NCBI GenBank assembly: GCA_009377375.1
Contig: WHUE01000021.1
Location: 5,396-45,669 of the forward strand
Source of the DNA: Alphaproteobacteria bacterium
Lineage (GTDB): Bacteria; Pseudomonadota; Alphaproteobacteria; MPNO01; UBA2964
Direction: 5' to 3'
Length of the DNA stretch: 40,274 nucleotides
Position 1 is the first letter of the stretch; each line of letters opens with the position of its first letter. Positions 8,511 to 15,736 of this stretch are shown here, in pieces. The translations under genes and the position numbers were made by a program. The notes below the pieces were generated by a model. It worked only from the letters and a program-made list of their open reading frames with translations, was not told the DNA's origin and searched no databases.

Positions 8511-8540
8511 TTGCCGCGGCCGGGGCAATCGCCCTAGACT
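8511..8540 (+). promoter_or_regulatory. Probable promoter of the gentisate dioxygenase-like gene
   Basis: TTGCCG (8511-8516), an 18-bp spacer and TAGACT (8535-8540) lie 30 bp before the ATG. This would give a leader of about 23 bases that still contains the ribosome binding site AGGAGA. Confidence 0.45.
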
Positions 8541-8569
8541 GGAGGCCGCAACCGCGCAGGAGAGCACCC

Positions 8570-9715
8570 ATGGCGACCTCGACGGACAAGGCCACCGGCA
8601 ACCGCGACGCCAGGCTGGCCGCGCTGTACGACCGGCTCGGCGCGCACGACCTTGCCCCGTACTGGGCGGTGAACGCCGGCGCGGACAACGACGAGGACGG
8701 CCAAGTGCTGAAGGGCGCGAAGGCGGTGCCCTATATCTGGCGCTACGCCGACATCGAGCCGATCCTGTTCGAGGCCGCCGAACTGATCACGATGGAGGAT
8801 TCGGAGCGCCGCTCGGTGGTGCTGGTGAACCCCGGCCTCGCCCCGGTGCGCGCCACCGTGACCTCGCTCTACACCGCCTACCGGCTGAACGATCCGCGCG
8901 AGATCATGCCGCCGCACCGGCACTCCATCAACGCGGTCCGCATCGGGTTGACCGGCAGGCAGAACTTCACCGGGGTGGAGGGGGAGAACATCACCTTCGG
9001 CCCCGGCGACCTGGTGCTGACCCCGGCGGACGCGTGGCACAACCACGGCAATCACGGCGACGATTTCGCGGTCAATGTCAGCGTGCTCGACCTGCCACTG
9101 TCCGAATTCCTCAACGCCGCCAGCTTCGAGCACGGCTATGCCGAGGCGGAGGACGGCGCCCTCGTCGCCCGCCGCGAGCAGACCTCGCGCTACGCCGAGG
9201 ACTATTCGCACCGGGTCTACGGCAAGGGCGGGCTGATGCCGCGCTTCCTCGACCACAATCGCGGCACCGGGCTGCACTCGCCGATGTACGTCTATCGCTG
9301 GGAAGAGACCCGCGAGCTGCTGGAACGGTTCCGGGACCACGACGGCAGCCCGTGGGACGGCATCATGCTGGAATACCGCGACCCGGCCACGGGACGCGCG
9401 CCCTATCCCACCATGACCTTCTTCGGCCAGATGCTGCGCCCCGGCGAGAAGACCCTGCCGCAGACCCAGAACGCCAGCCTCGTCTGCATCGCCTTCGAGG
9501 GCGCGGGCAGGACCGTGGTGGACGGGGTGACGCTGGACTGGAAACCGTTCGACGCCTTCGCCGTACCCGGCGGCAGCTGGTTCCACCACGAGAACGCCTC
9601 GGCCCGCGACGACGCCATCCTGTTCGTCACCAGCGACGAGCCCACGCTCCGCGCCCTCGGCTTCCACCGCCGCCAGGGACGGACGGCGGAGGGCGAGGCC
9701 GTCAGGCTGGACTGA
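8570..9715 (+). CDS. Gentisate 1,2-dioxygenase-like bicupin ring-cleavage enzyme
   Basis: A 381-residue bicupin, the normal length for gentisate/salicylate/1-hydroxy-2-naphthoate dioxygenases. The first cupin carries the iron ligands in PPHRHSINAVR (His116, His118) and WHNHGNH (His157 the likely third ligand). The C-terminal cupin (about 275-365) ends in VPGGSWFHHENA. Family members use Fe(II) and O2 to open gentisate (2,5-dihydroxybenzoate) to maleylpyruvate; some act on salicylate or hydroxynaphthoate. AGGAGA six bases before the ATG supports the start. No maleylpyruvate isomerase or fumarylpyruvate hydrolase is adjacent, so the exact substrate is uncertain. A flavin hydroxylase that could supply gentisate lies 9 kb away at 18681. 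Confidence 0.85.
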   Translation: MATSTDKATGNRDARLAALYDRLGAHDLAPYWAVNAGADNDEDGQVLKGAKAVPYIWRYADIEPILFEAAELITMEDSERRSVVLVNPGLAPVRATVTSLYTAYRLNDPREIMPPHRHSINAVRIGLTGRQNFTGVEGENITFGPGDLVLTPADAWHNHGNHGDDFAVNVSVLDLPLSEFLNAASFEHGYAEAEDGALVARREQTSRYAEDYSHRVYGKGGLMPRFLDHNRGTGLHSPMYVYRWEETRELLERFRDHDGSPWDGIMLEYRDPATGRAPYPTMTFFGQMLRPGEKTLPQTQNASLVCIAFEGAGRTVVDGVTLDWKPFDAFAVPGGSWFHHENASARDDAILFVTSDEPTLRALGFHRRQGRTAEGEAVRLD

Positions 9716-9772
9716 CCGGACGCCCTTCGCCCCCGCACGGGCCGCAGACCGGCACGAAGACTCCAGAAACCG

Positions 9773-10033
9773 TCAGTGCGGCGCCGAGCCGGAGACCAGC
9801 CTTTGAGGGGCGGAATGCCTGCGATCCCTCCCGCTCCCGGTTTCAGCCTCGCCGGGCCGGACTCCGATATAGCGGACCAGCAGGCGCTCGAAACGCGCCT
9901 CGAGCTGTTCCCGGGTCGGCGCGGTAAGCCGAACCCGGTACGGGCGGTTCACGACGGTTCCCGTATACAGCGCCAACTCCTCGTCGTAGTCGATGCCGAT
10001 TGAATACTGGCCGATTTTCCTGGTTGCATGCAT
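9773..10033 (-). CDS. Small protein, weakly HicB-like; no firm family
   Basis: Encodes 86 residues. The core IGIDYDEELALYTGTV, then strand-like YRVRLTAPT and the helix REQLEARFERLLVRYI, has the beta-beta-beta-alpha order of HicB-type antitoxins and related small domains. The similarity is only in general shape, and no HicA toxin gene is next to it. A good ribosome binding site (GGAGGA five bases before the ATG) and an AT-rich upstream region with a TATAAT box on this strand argue that it is real. The last 25 residues are Arg/Ser-rich and probably disordered. It stands alone between the dioxygenase gene and mscL. Confidence 0.5.
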   Translation of the reverse strand: MHATRKIGQYSIGIDYDEELALYTGTVVNRPYRVRLTAPTREQLEARFERLLVRYIGVRPGEAETGSGRDRRHSAPQRLVSGSAPH

Positions 10034-10103
10034 GATTTCCTCCGCGCCGGTCCTGCACCCTGACTGTCGAGATTCGGGAACGGCGTGCCCGTTCCGTCAC
10101 TCG

Positions 10104-10192
10104 AATGGATTATAAAGAGATAAATTGGGGGAGAAATTTGATATTTCAAGGTGCTTTTTTCGAATTTATTGTAATTTTATTACAAAAATTAC
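10104..10192. promoter_or_regulatory. AT-rich intergenic control region with palindrome and -10 box
   Basis: The 302 bp between the divergent small gene and mscL contain this AT-rich stretch. On the minus strand TATAAT (complement of 10109-10114) could be the -10 of the small gene, with only a weak -35. At 10169-10185 is a perfect inverted repeat, TTGTAAT-TTT-ATTACAA, extended by partly matching A/T arms, which looks like a dimeric regulator site. The rest up to 10335 holds a GC hairpin (AAGGGGCC 10199-10206 with GGCCCCTT 10220-10227) and nothing else I can recognise. Confidence 0.4.
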
Positions 10193-10335
10193 GCCATGAA
10201 GGGGCCGCGCCCGGCGAAAGGCCCCTTGCAGCGAGGGATGAAAACCGCCTTCCGGCTCCCAACCTAGTGGCGGAAATAGCTGGCGACTTCTGCACGGGGC
10301 CCGAGCGCCCGGCATAGCGAGAGGAGAATCCGGAG

Positions 10336-10797
10336 ATGCTGCATGAATTTCGGGAGTTCGCCGCGCGCGGCAACGTGGTCGACCTCGCCGTCGGCCTCGT
10401 TCTCGGCACCGCCTTCGGCGCGATCGTCAATTCCCTGGTGAACGACATTCTGATGCCGCCCATCGGGTGGCTGACCGGCGGGATCGATTTTTCAGGCCTC
10501 TACGTCGTTCTCGGGTCCGGCGAGTATGCGTCGCTGGGGGCCGCAAAGCAGGCAGGCGCGGCCACGATCAACTACGGTGTGTTCATCAACACGATACTGA
10601 CGTTCCTGATCGTCTCGTTCGCGATGTTCATCGTCGTGCGCCAGATGAACCGCCTGCGGCGCAGGCAAGACTCCCCTTCCGAGCCTTCGCCGGGCCCGGC
10701 GACGAGGAACTGTCCCTACTGCATCAGCACGATTCCCTCGGCGGCGACACGCTGCCCGCAATGCACCTCGCCGATCGAGGCGGAGACGAAAGTCTGA
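10336..10797 (+). CDS. mscL: Large-conductance mechanosensitive channel MscL
   Basis: A 153-residue MscL. The N-terminal amphipathic helix MLHEFREFAARGNVVDLAVG leads into membrane segment 1 (about 14-40) with the family pattern FGAIVNSLVNDILMPPIG. A periplasmic loop and segment 2 (about 77-101, YGVFINTILTFLIVSFAMFI) follow, then the basic cytoplasmic helix. The protein opens under hypoosmotic membrane tension to release solutes. It continues beyond the usual helix with a Cys4 motif, CPYC (126-129) and CPQC (140-143), spaced like a small zinc ribbon. CGGAG immediately before the ATG and GAGGAG further up serve as the ribosome binding site. It converges with the tctAB gene, 19 bp apart. Confidence 0.97.
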   Translation: MLHEFREFAARGNVVDLAVGLVLGTAFGAIVNSLVNDILMPPIGWLTGGIDFSGLYVVLGSGEYASLGAAKQAGAATINYGVFINTILTFLIVSFAMFIVVRQMNRLRRRQDSPSEPSPGPATRNCPYCISTIPSAATRCPQCTSPIEAETKV

Positions 10798-10816
10798 GGC
10801 GCCGGCCCCCGATGCG

Positions 10817-12796
10817 TCAGCCGAAGATCAGCGACGGGTACCATATCGTGTGCATGACGTGGTCGAACATCCCCACCATGAAGGCGAGGCCGGCCGCCAT
10901 GTACAGGGCGGCGATCCGCCAGCTGTAGCCGCCCCAGACCATCAGGTACAGGCCCATGAACAGCGGCAGCGCGATATGCTGCCCGGCGACGACGGTGACG
11001 ACGATGAGGGCGGAGAGCCACCCGAAGAAATTCGCCGTCCGGGTCAGTTCCCGCCGCAAATCGGCGGCCGCGGCGCCCGTGGGCAGGACCGAAACGCCCA
11101 GCATACGGTTCATGGCGCGAACGGCCCCGACATCTCTCAGGAACGCCCCCGCCGAAAGCGCCAGCCCCGCCCCGCCGATGACGACCGGAAACAGCCTCAC
11201 GGTCGGCGGCCATTGCATGGCCGCGATCACGGCGGCGGCGAAGACCAGCAGGACCAGGCCGGAAAACAGCAGCGAAAGGCGCGGATCGCCGGCGTCCGCG
11301 TCGGAGGTTACCGGCCCGGGCGCCTCCCGTCTCTGCCGCAGGTGGCTGCGGACGGCGAAGAAAACCGTGATCGCGATCACCGCGCCCAGGATGAGCACGA
11401 TCGGCCGGCCCAGCCACTCCCAGCCGTAGCTCCGTATACTGAGATGGAGCGAGTTCTCCATGATCCGGCCGAGAATGTAGCCGAGGATCAAAGGCGGGCG
11501 CGGCCATCCCGCCTGCTTCATGAAGACGCCGATGAGCCCGAAGACCAGAAGCGATATCCAGTCGCCGATATTGCTGCTGGCAGTCCAGGCGCCCATGAAC
11601 ATGAACAGTGCGATGGCCGGCACCACCAGATGCGCCGGGATGAAAATGATCTTCTGGAGCTGGTTGGCCCACACCATCAGAAGCAAGCCCGCCATCACGT
11701 TGGCGATCACCAGCGCCCAGACCATGCTGAACGTGATGTCGAGCTTGGTTGTCAGCATCTCCGGCCCCGGAGTGATCCCCTGGATCAGGAAAGCGCCCAG
11801 CAGGATCGCCATCGGGGCACTGCCCGGGATGCCGAAGGCCACCGTCGGCACCAGCTCCCCGCCCTTGACCGAATTGTTGGCGGCCTCGGGCGCGATGACG
11901 CCCCGCACGTCGCCCTTGCCGAAGCGCGACTTGTCCTTGGCGCTCTGCACCGCATGGCCGTAGGCGGCCCAGTCGGCGATGGTCGACCCCAGTCCCGGAA
12001 GCAGCCCGATATAGATTCCGATCACGGCGCTGCGCAGCAGCAGCCACCAGTGACGGAAGGCGTCCTTTATGCCGGTGACGAGACCGCCCGAGACCTGCTC
12101 GCGAGGAACGTCGGAAATCGGCCGCTCCCGCACCGCCAGGTTGACCAGCTCCGGCAGGGCGAAAATGCCGAGCACGAAGGGAACCAGGGGCAGCCCGTCG
12201 AGGAGATAGGTCGTCCCCATCCAGTAGCGCGGAATCGCGACGGATTCGGCATAGCCGACCATCGAGATCAGCAGCCCGAGCGCGGCGGCGCCCAGCCCCG
12301 TCAGGATCGACCGGCCGCTGAGGGAGCCCACCATGGTCAGCCCGAGAAGGCCGAGCATGAAAAATTCCGGCTTGGCGAAGGCCAGCACGATGGGCTGGAC
12401 CAGCGGGATCGACAGGCCCATCACGAGCGCCCCCAGAACGCCGCCGATGGCCGAGCAGGTGAAGGCGGCGCCGAAGGCGCGCGACGCCTCTCCGTTCTTC
12501 GCCATCGGATAGCCGTCGAGCACCGTGGCCTGCGCCGCGGCGGTCCCGGGCACCCCGATCAATATCGCCGTGATGCTGTCGCTCGTGGTGGTGACCGCGT
12601 ACATGCCGAGGAGAAAGGCCAGGGCGGAGACCGGGTCCATGCCGAAGGTGAACGGCAGCAGGATCGCCATGCCGGAAAGCCCCGACAGGCCGGGCACGGC
12701 GCCGAAATAGAGCCCGAGCATGATGCCGAGCAGCAGATAGCCGATGGCCGGCCATTGCAGCGCGATCATCAGCCCTTCGAAGGCGACTTCAAGCAT
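10817..12796 (-). CDS. Tripartite tricarboxylate transporter permease, TctA-TctB fusion
   Basis: A 659-residue membrane protein. Residues 1 to about 490 are a complete TctA large permease with about twelve membrane segments and the conserved Gly/Pro-rich loops GAVPGLSGLSGMAILLPFTF, ILIGVPGTAAAQATVLDG and GLLPGLGSTIADWAAYG. After a charged linker (about 480-505) come four more hydrophobic segments to residue 659. These have the size and pattern of TctB, the small permease that is normally a separate gene. TTT systems import carboxylates using the ion gradient and a periplasmic receptor. The receptor gene lies 180 bp upstream on the same strand. The ribosome binding site is weak, so expression may be lower than for the receptor. 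Confidence 0.9.
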   Translation of the reverse strand: MLEVAFEGLMIALQWPAIGYLLLGIMLGLYFGAVPGLSGLSGMAILLPFTFGMDPVSALAFLLGMYAVTTTSDSITAILIGVPGTAAAQATVLDGYPMAKNGEASRAFGAAFTCSAIGGVLGALVMGLSIPLVQPIVLAFAKPEFFMLGLLGLTMVGSLSGRSILTGLGAAALGLLISMVGYAESVAIPRYWMGTTYLLDGLPLVPFVLGIFALPELVNLAVRERPISDVPREQVSGGLVTGIKDAFRHWWLLLRSAVIGIYIGLLPGLGSTIADWAAYGHAVQSAKDKSRFGKGDVRGVIAPEAANNSVKGGELVPTVAFGIPGSAPMAILLGAFLIQGITPGPEMLTTKLDITFSMVWALVIANVMAGLLLMVWANQLQKIIFIPAHLVVPAIALFMFMGAWTASSNIGDWISLLVFGLIGVFMKQAGWPRPPLILGYILGRIMENSLHLSIRSYGWEWLGRPIVLILGAVIAITVFFAVRSHLRQRREAPGPVTSDADAGDPRLSLLFSGLVLLVFAAAVIAAMQWPPTVRLFPVVIGGAGLALSAGAFLRDVGAVRAMNRMLGVSVLPTGAAAADLRRELTRTANFFGWLSALIVVTVVAGQHIALPLFMGLYLMVWGGYSWRIAALYMAAGLAFMVGMFDHVMHTIWYPSLIFG

Positions 12797-12883
12797 TTGT
12801 AATCAACTCTGCCGCACCCGCCCGGTCGATTCCGTCGTGGCTTCTCTGCTTGCGGGACGCGGCCATGGCCTGTTTCGGAAGTC

Positions 12884-12934
12884 CGCATCCGGCCGGATGC
12901 GCGGGAAGGTGCGGGCGGATGTTCCGCCCGCACC
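12884..12934 (-). promoter_or_regulatory. Two tandem hairpins between receptor and permease genes
   Basis: A perfect 18-bp palindrome (12884-12901, CGCATCCGG-CCGGATGCG) is followed by a 12-bp perfect stem (GGTGCGGGCGGA 12908-12919, loop TGT, TCCGCCCGCACC 12923-12934). There is no T-run. Such stem-loops after binding-protein genes often stabilise the upstream message or partly stop transcription, giving more receptor than permease; that role is inferred from position. Confidence 0.5.
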
Positions 12935-12976
12935 CGTCAGATCCGGCACGCCGGAAACATGCCGGGCGGCAGCGCC

Positions 12977-14056
12977 CTAGTTCTTTCCGGCCGCGACATC
13001 CGCCATGTACTTGCGCATGAACGCGGCGAGCTCCGGCTTCACGTTGACGACGCCGGCGATGATCTTCTCGCCCTCCTCGCCGACGACCAGGTTCGGCCGG
13101 TTCTTGACCGCCTTCTCATAGTCCTTGAGGAAAGCCTCGTCCTTCCACAGCCCGGTGAACGCGGCGCGCATGATGCCGACGGATTCCTTCGGCGACTTCG
13201 GCGGCATGAATGCGGTGCGGAACATGCTGGTGAAGGGATCCACGATCATCCGCAGCCCCTCGTACTTCATGCCCGAGGGCTTCTTGCCGTGGACCTGCTC
13301 GTAGAATTCCTCGAACGTCTGGAGCTCCGGCACGGAGGGACTGCGCTTGATCGTCCCGTCAGGACCGGCGGCGGTGAGATGCCACAGCGGAATCACCAGC
13401 CCCCGTTTCTCCATCGTCGGCTGGATCGAAGCCCGCCAGCCCGGCAGAGAGGAATTGGCCATCTGCCCCTCGCCCTGGAGGATCGCCGTCTCGACGCCCT
13501 TGAGCCCCTTGTAGCCGGGCACGGCGTTGTACTTGATCCCGAGCAGGTCGAGCGCCAGCGTCTGCTGGATCGTGTTGGTGTTCTGGGCGTCGAGCGACAG
13601 CGCCTTGAGCCCGGAGGTCTTCATGATATCGGCAGGCTTGTTCACGCCGGGCGGGGTGTCCTTGCGGATATAGAACACCACAGGGTTGGCGACCCCGGCG
13701 ACGAAGCCGAAATCGGTGTACTTGACGCGGAGCCCGGGATCGCCGAGCGCCCCGGCCAGCACGTTCCATGTGAAGAAACCGACGGTGAGGCCGTCAGGCT
13801 TCGCGACCTCGCCCAGATAGTTGGTGCCGATCATGCCGCCGCCGCCACCCTGGTTCTTGACGATGACAGTGGGCTCACCGGGTACGTGCTTCGGCAGATG
13901 CCGCGCGACGATGCGGCCTTCGATGTCGGTCGGCCCGCCGGGCGGATAGTTGACGAGCACGGTGACGGTCTTGCCCTCGTAGAACTGCGCCGCGGCGGGC
14001 TGTGCCAGCCCGAGCGCGATCGCGGCAGCAGCCAGAGCCCAGCTTACAACCTTCAT
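12977..14056 (-). CDS. TctC/Bug-type periplasmic receptor of a TTT system
   Basis: A 359-residue secreted receptor. The signal peptide MKVVSWALAAAAIALGLAQPAAA precedes QFYEGKTVTVLVNYPPGGPTD, the family's first strand and ligand loop, then GRIVARHLPKHVPGEPTVIV and a glycine run. These are the TctC/Bug family signatures. It captures a carboxylate in the periplasm and hands it to the TctAB permease encoded downstream. The open frame begins at 14083, but the ATG at 14056 starts the signal peptide and has AAGGAA directly upstream. It differs from the receptors at 31468 and 39001, so the three probably bind different ligands. Confidence 0.9.
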   Translation of the reverse strand: MKVVSWALAAAAIALGLAQPAAAQFYEGKTVTVLVNYPPGGPTDIEGRIVARHLPKHVPGEPTVIVKNQGGGGGMIGTNYLGEVAKPDGLTVGFFTWNVLAGALGDPGLRVKYTDFGFVAGVANPVVFYIRKDTPPGVNKPADIMKTSGLKALSLDAQNTNTIQQTLALDLLGIKYNAVPGYKGLKGVETAILQGEGQMANSSLPGWRASIQPTMEKRGLVIPLWHLTAAGPDGTIKRSPSVPELQTFEEFYEQVHGKKPSGMKYEGLRMIVDPFTSMFRTAFMPPKSPKESVGIMRAAFTGLWKDEAFLKDYEKAVKNRPNLVVGEEGEKIIAGVVNVKPELAAFMRKYMADVAAGKN

Positions 14057-14251
14057 TTCCTTGGTCCTTTCCCTGCGTTGCATCGTTATCGATTAACAGC
14101 TTAACCCAGCGGCCGCGCGCCTTCACGACGCGTCGGCCCGAGACGAAACCGGACTTCCGGCCTTGTGGTGCCGTCCCGGGCCGCGATCGCCTGTTCGATG
14201 CGCCACGGAACCGTCGGGTCGGCCGTCGCTCGGCCCCTGTACGGAAGCAAC

Positions 14252-14278
14252 TCTATAGCAGTTTCACCGCCCGGACAA
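14252..14278 (-). promoter_or_regulatory. Possible promoter of the TctC-type gene
   Basis: Reading the minus strand, TTGTCC (complement of 14273-14278) and TATAGA (complement of 14252-14257) are separated by 15 bp. That spacing is short, so support is modest. The target duplication of the inserted element begins only 8 bp beyond the -35. Confidence 0.3.
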
Positions 14279-14285
14279 TTTCGCA

Positions 14286-14293
14286 GCCGGGCG
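14286..14293. repeat. Target site duplication, left copy (GCCGGGCG)
   Basis: The 8-bp GCCGGGCG directly abuts the left terminal inverted repeat and is repeated exactly at 15746-15753 just outside the right one. IS1-family insertions duplicate about 8-9 bp, so this marks a transposition target. Confidence 0.85.
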
Positions 14294-14309
14294 GGTAGTG
14301 TCCTAATTT
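14294..14309 (+). repeat. Left terminal inverted repeat
   Basis: GGTAGTGTCCTAATTT, the exact reverse complement of 15730-15745. Similarity resumes after 8 extra bases (GGGTTCG here against AGGTTCG at the other end). The stop codon of the 76-residue gene starts on its last base. Confidence 0.9.
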
Positions 14310-14539
14310 CAATTTAGGGGTTCGCCGAAGCGGCCCTCTAAATCCCGAAGGCGAGCCGTAGAAAGTTCTAACGATTCGCGCATGAGACTCAAAATCTCAT
14401 CACCCCTCTGGGCCAGGTGATCGCGTCCCTTCTCCCTCAGCTCCAGCACCAGCGCCTCCTGCCGGGCAACGCGCTTCTCGCCTTCCAGAATATGGCGGCG
14501 CTCCATGGCGATTGCATCTTTGGGTGACCAGTCACTCAT
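14309..14539 (-). CDS. Small conserved hypothetical protein (76 aa), element cargo
   Basis: Encodes a 76-residue, highly charged, almost wholly helical protein: SPKDAIAMERRHILEGEKRV, ARQEALVLELREKG, then SLMRESLELSTARLRDLEGR. The pattern matches a family of short uncharacterised alphaproteobacterial proteins that I recognise by appearance only; the function is unknown. Its start overlaps the end of the 105-residue gene by 8 bp, so the two are translationally coupled. Its stop overlaps the left terminal repeat of the mobile element, so it travels as cargo and ends exactly at the element boundary. Confidence 0.65.
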   Translation of the reverse strand: MSDWSPKDAIAMERRHILEGEKRVARQEALVLELREKGRDHLAQRGDEILSLMRESLELSTARLRDLEGRFGEPLN

Positions 14540-14849
14540 CTCGCAATTTGTGTTCCGCCACTATGGCCGCTTTTACCGCGTCTTGAGGACTTCTAATGCT
14601 CCCCAGATGCAGGACAGCATAGAACCGCCTCTTATTGCTCCCGTCGACCGCTGACGACCACGCATAAGCACGAGTAGCCCCAGGGTGATTATCTAGGTCG
14701 AAGACGTGGACCACGCCTTCCCAGACGGTTTGGCCGTTGAAGATTTCCTTGATGGGGACGGTCTCGACAAAGGTGGCTGTGCCGCCGTGCTGATACTCAA
14801 TGGCACTCTTTAACTGGCGCCTGTCGGCATCATTGATCACTGGTTCCAA
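14532..14849 (-). CDS. Small conserved hypothetical protein (105 aa), element cargo
   Basis: Encodes 105 residues with a compact alpha/beta look: an N-terminal helix (DADRRQLKSAIEYQHGG), strands around TATFVETVPIKEIF and WEGVVHVFDL, the motif TRAYAWSSAVDG, then RRFYAVLHLG and a final helix AVKAAIVAEHK. I recognise this as an uncharacterised family frequent in rhizobia-like genomes, with the AYAWS and AVLH segments most conserved; no function is known. It overlaps the 76-residue gene by 8 bp downstream, and upstream its start overlaps the inverted C-terminal remnant of the GmrSD gene by 13 bp. All three were probably one transcription unit before the remnant was scrambled. Confidence 0.65.
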   Translation of the reverse strand: MEPVINDADRRQLKSAIEYQHGGTATFVETVPIKEIFNGQTVWEGVVHVFDLDNHPGATRAYAWSSAVDGSNKRRFYAVLHLGSIRSPQDAVKAAIVAEHKLRDE

Positions 14850-15010
14850 ACCTTAATAGCGATATCGGCCAGATCGTTCTGGCGTTCGTCAATTTGTTCT
14901 GGTCCCCAAGTTTCGAATTTGGCAATTCCCTGAGTAATTAGCAGGGGGCTGCTATGATAAATAGGCCTTTTTTCCGGAAATGTTTTATTACCAATATCAC
15001 AATTACTTGT
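14837..15010 (-). pseudogene. Inverted C-terminal remnant of a DUF1524 (GmrSD) protein
   Basis: The minus strand reads GNKTFPEKRPIYHSS, then LLITQGIAKFETWGPEQIDE and RQNDLADIAIKVWNQ to a stop. The order F..K+PIY, LT..IA, W.P..I..RQ..LA..A...W is the normal C-terminal end of DUF262/DUF1524 (GmrSD-type) proteins. The matching upstream part of the gene is on the opposite strand at 15023-15355, so this piece is cut off. It has no start of its own that would make a functional protein. Confidence 0.6.
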
Positions 15011-15022
15011 TGGGTCCATTAC

Positions 15023-15200
15023 GGATTGAGAGTTCCACCAAATCAGCGCTCATACGCTTGGGAGGGCAACCACGTAAGAACCCTTCTTCAAGATTTTTCC
15101 AACGCGATTTCCGGAGACACTAAGACTTATTTTTTGGGGACTATCGTTCTCACACCCAGCGGTGACACCAAATGGGAAGTTGCAGACGGTCAACAGCGTC
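15023..15200 (+). pseudogene. DUF262 (GmrSD N-terminal) remnant
   Basis: The plus strand encodes GLRVPPNQRSYAWEGNHVRT, then YFLGTIVLTPSGDTKWEVADGQQRH before a stop. The PPxQRxYxW motif and the DGQQR motif are the nucleotide-binding signature of DUF262 in GmrSD-type modification-dependent restriction enzymes and related BrxU-like defence proteins. The next several hundred residues are missing: DUF1524 sequence begins at the same point in another frame. The gene is therefore dead by internal deletion. Confidence 0.7.
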
Positions 15201-15355
15201 ATTGAAGACACAGAGATTTTTAATTTAGAACATGTCATACCACTCACACCGGGGGACGGCTGGGAACTTCCACCTGAAATTATCCAAGGCTACACTAAAA
15301 GGCTGGGGAATATGACCATATCTATTGAGAACCGAGCCAATCCCGGATTCTCCAA
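15198..15355 (+). pseudogene. DUF1524 (GmrSD C-terminal, HNH-like) remnant
   Basis: In a frame different from the DUF262 piece, the plus strand reads FNLEHVIPLTPGDGWELPPE and later RLGNMTISIENRANPGFSN. The LEHxxP histidine motif and LGNxT are hallmarks of the HNH-like DUF1524 nuclease domain. The piece stops at about 15355, where transposase sequence begins. The rest of the domain lies inverted at 14837-15010. Confidence 0.7.
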
Positions 15356-15736
15356 TTGCTATTCCGAGCCCACCGCTACGGGCAGGCGGTTAAATTCTAT
15401 GAAGCTGAACCTATTGGAGCCGGACGCTACAGCCCGCCGCGCGTGATCAAGCAGGAAAAGACTGTTATCGCCGGCAGGCCGGACCAGCGGCATATCTCGA
15501 CCAGCATGGTGGAGCGCCAGAACCTCACCATGCGCATGAGCATGCGCCGGTTTACCCGACTGACAAACGCTTTCAGCAAGAAGCTGGAAAACCTTGAGGC
15601 TGCCGTGGCGCTGCACTTCGCGCACTACAATTTCGTGCGGATGCACAAGACGCTGCGCTGCACCCCAGCGATGGCGGCTGGTGTGAGTGATCGGCTGTGG
15701 TCGCTTGAGGAACTGGTGCACCGAACCTCAAATTAG
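15356..15736 (+). pseudogene. C-terminal fragment of an IS1-type transposase
   Basis: About 125 codons match the catalytic C-terminal half of IS1-type transposases: RYSPPRVIKQEKTV, HISTSMVERQNLTMRMSMRR, FTRLTNAFSKKLEN, ALHFAHYNFVRMHKTLRCTP and VWSLEEL-like DRLWSLEELV at the end. The Glu in VERQN and the following basic helix belong to the DDE core. The N-terminal zinc-finger/HTH part and the first catalytic Asp residues are absent, so it cannot transpose on its own. Its stop codon lies in the right terminal repeat. Confidence 0.8.

Noticed and set aside
10850..12802. A 650-codon open frame opposite the TctA-TctB gene
   Set aside because: Charged, Gln/His/Arg-rich translation typical of the complement of a membrane protein gene.
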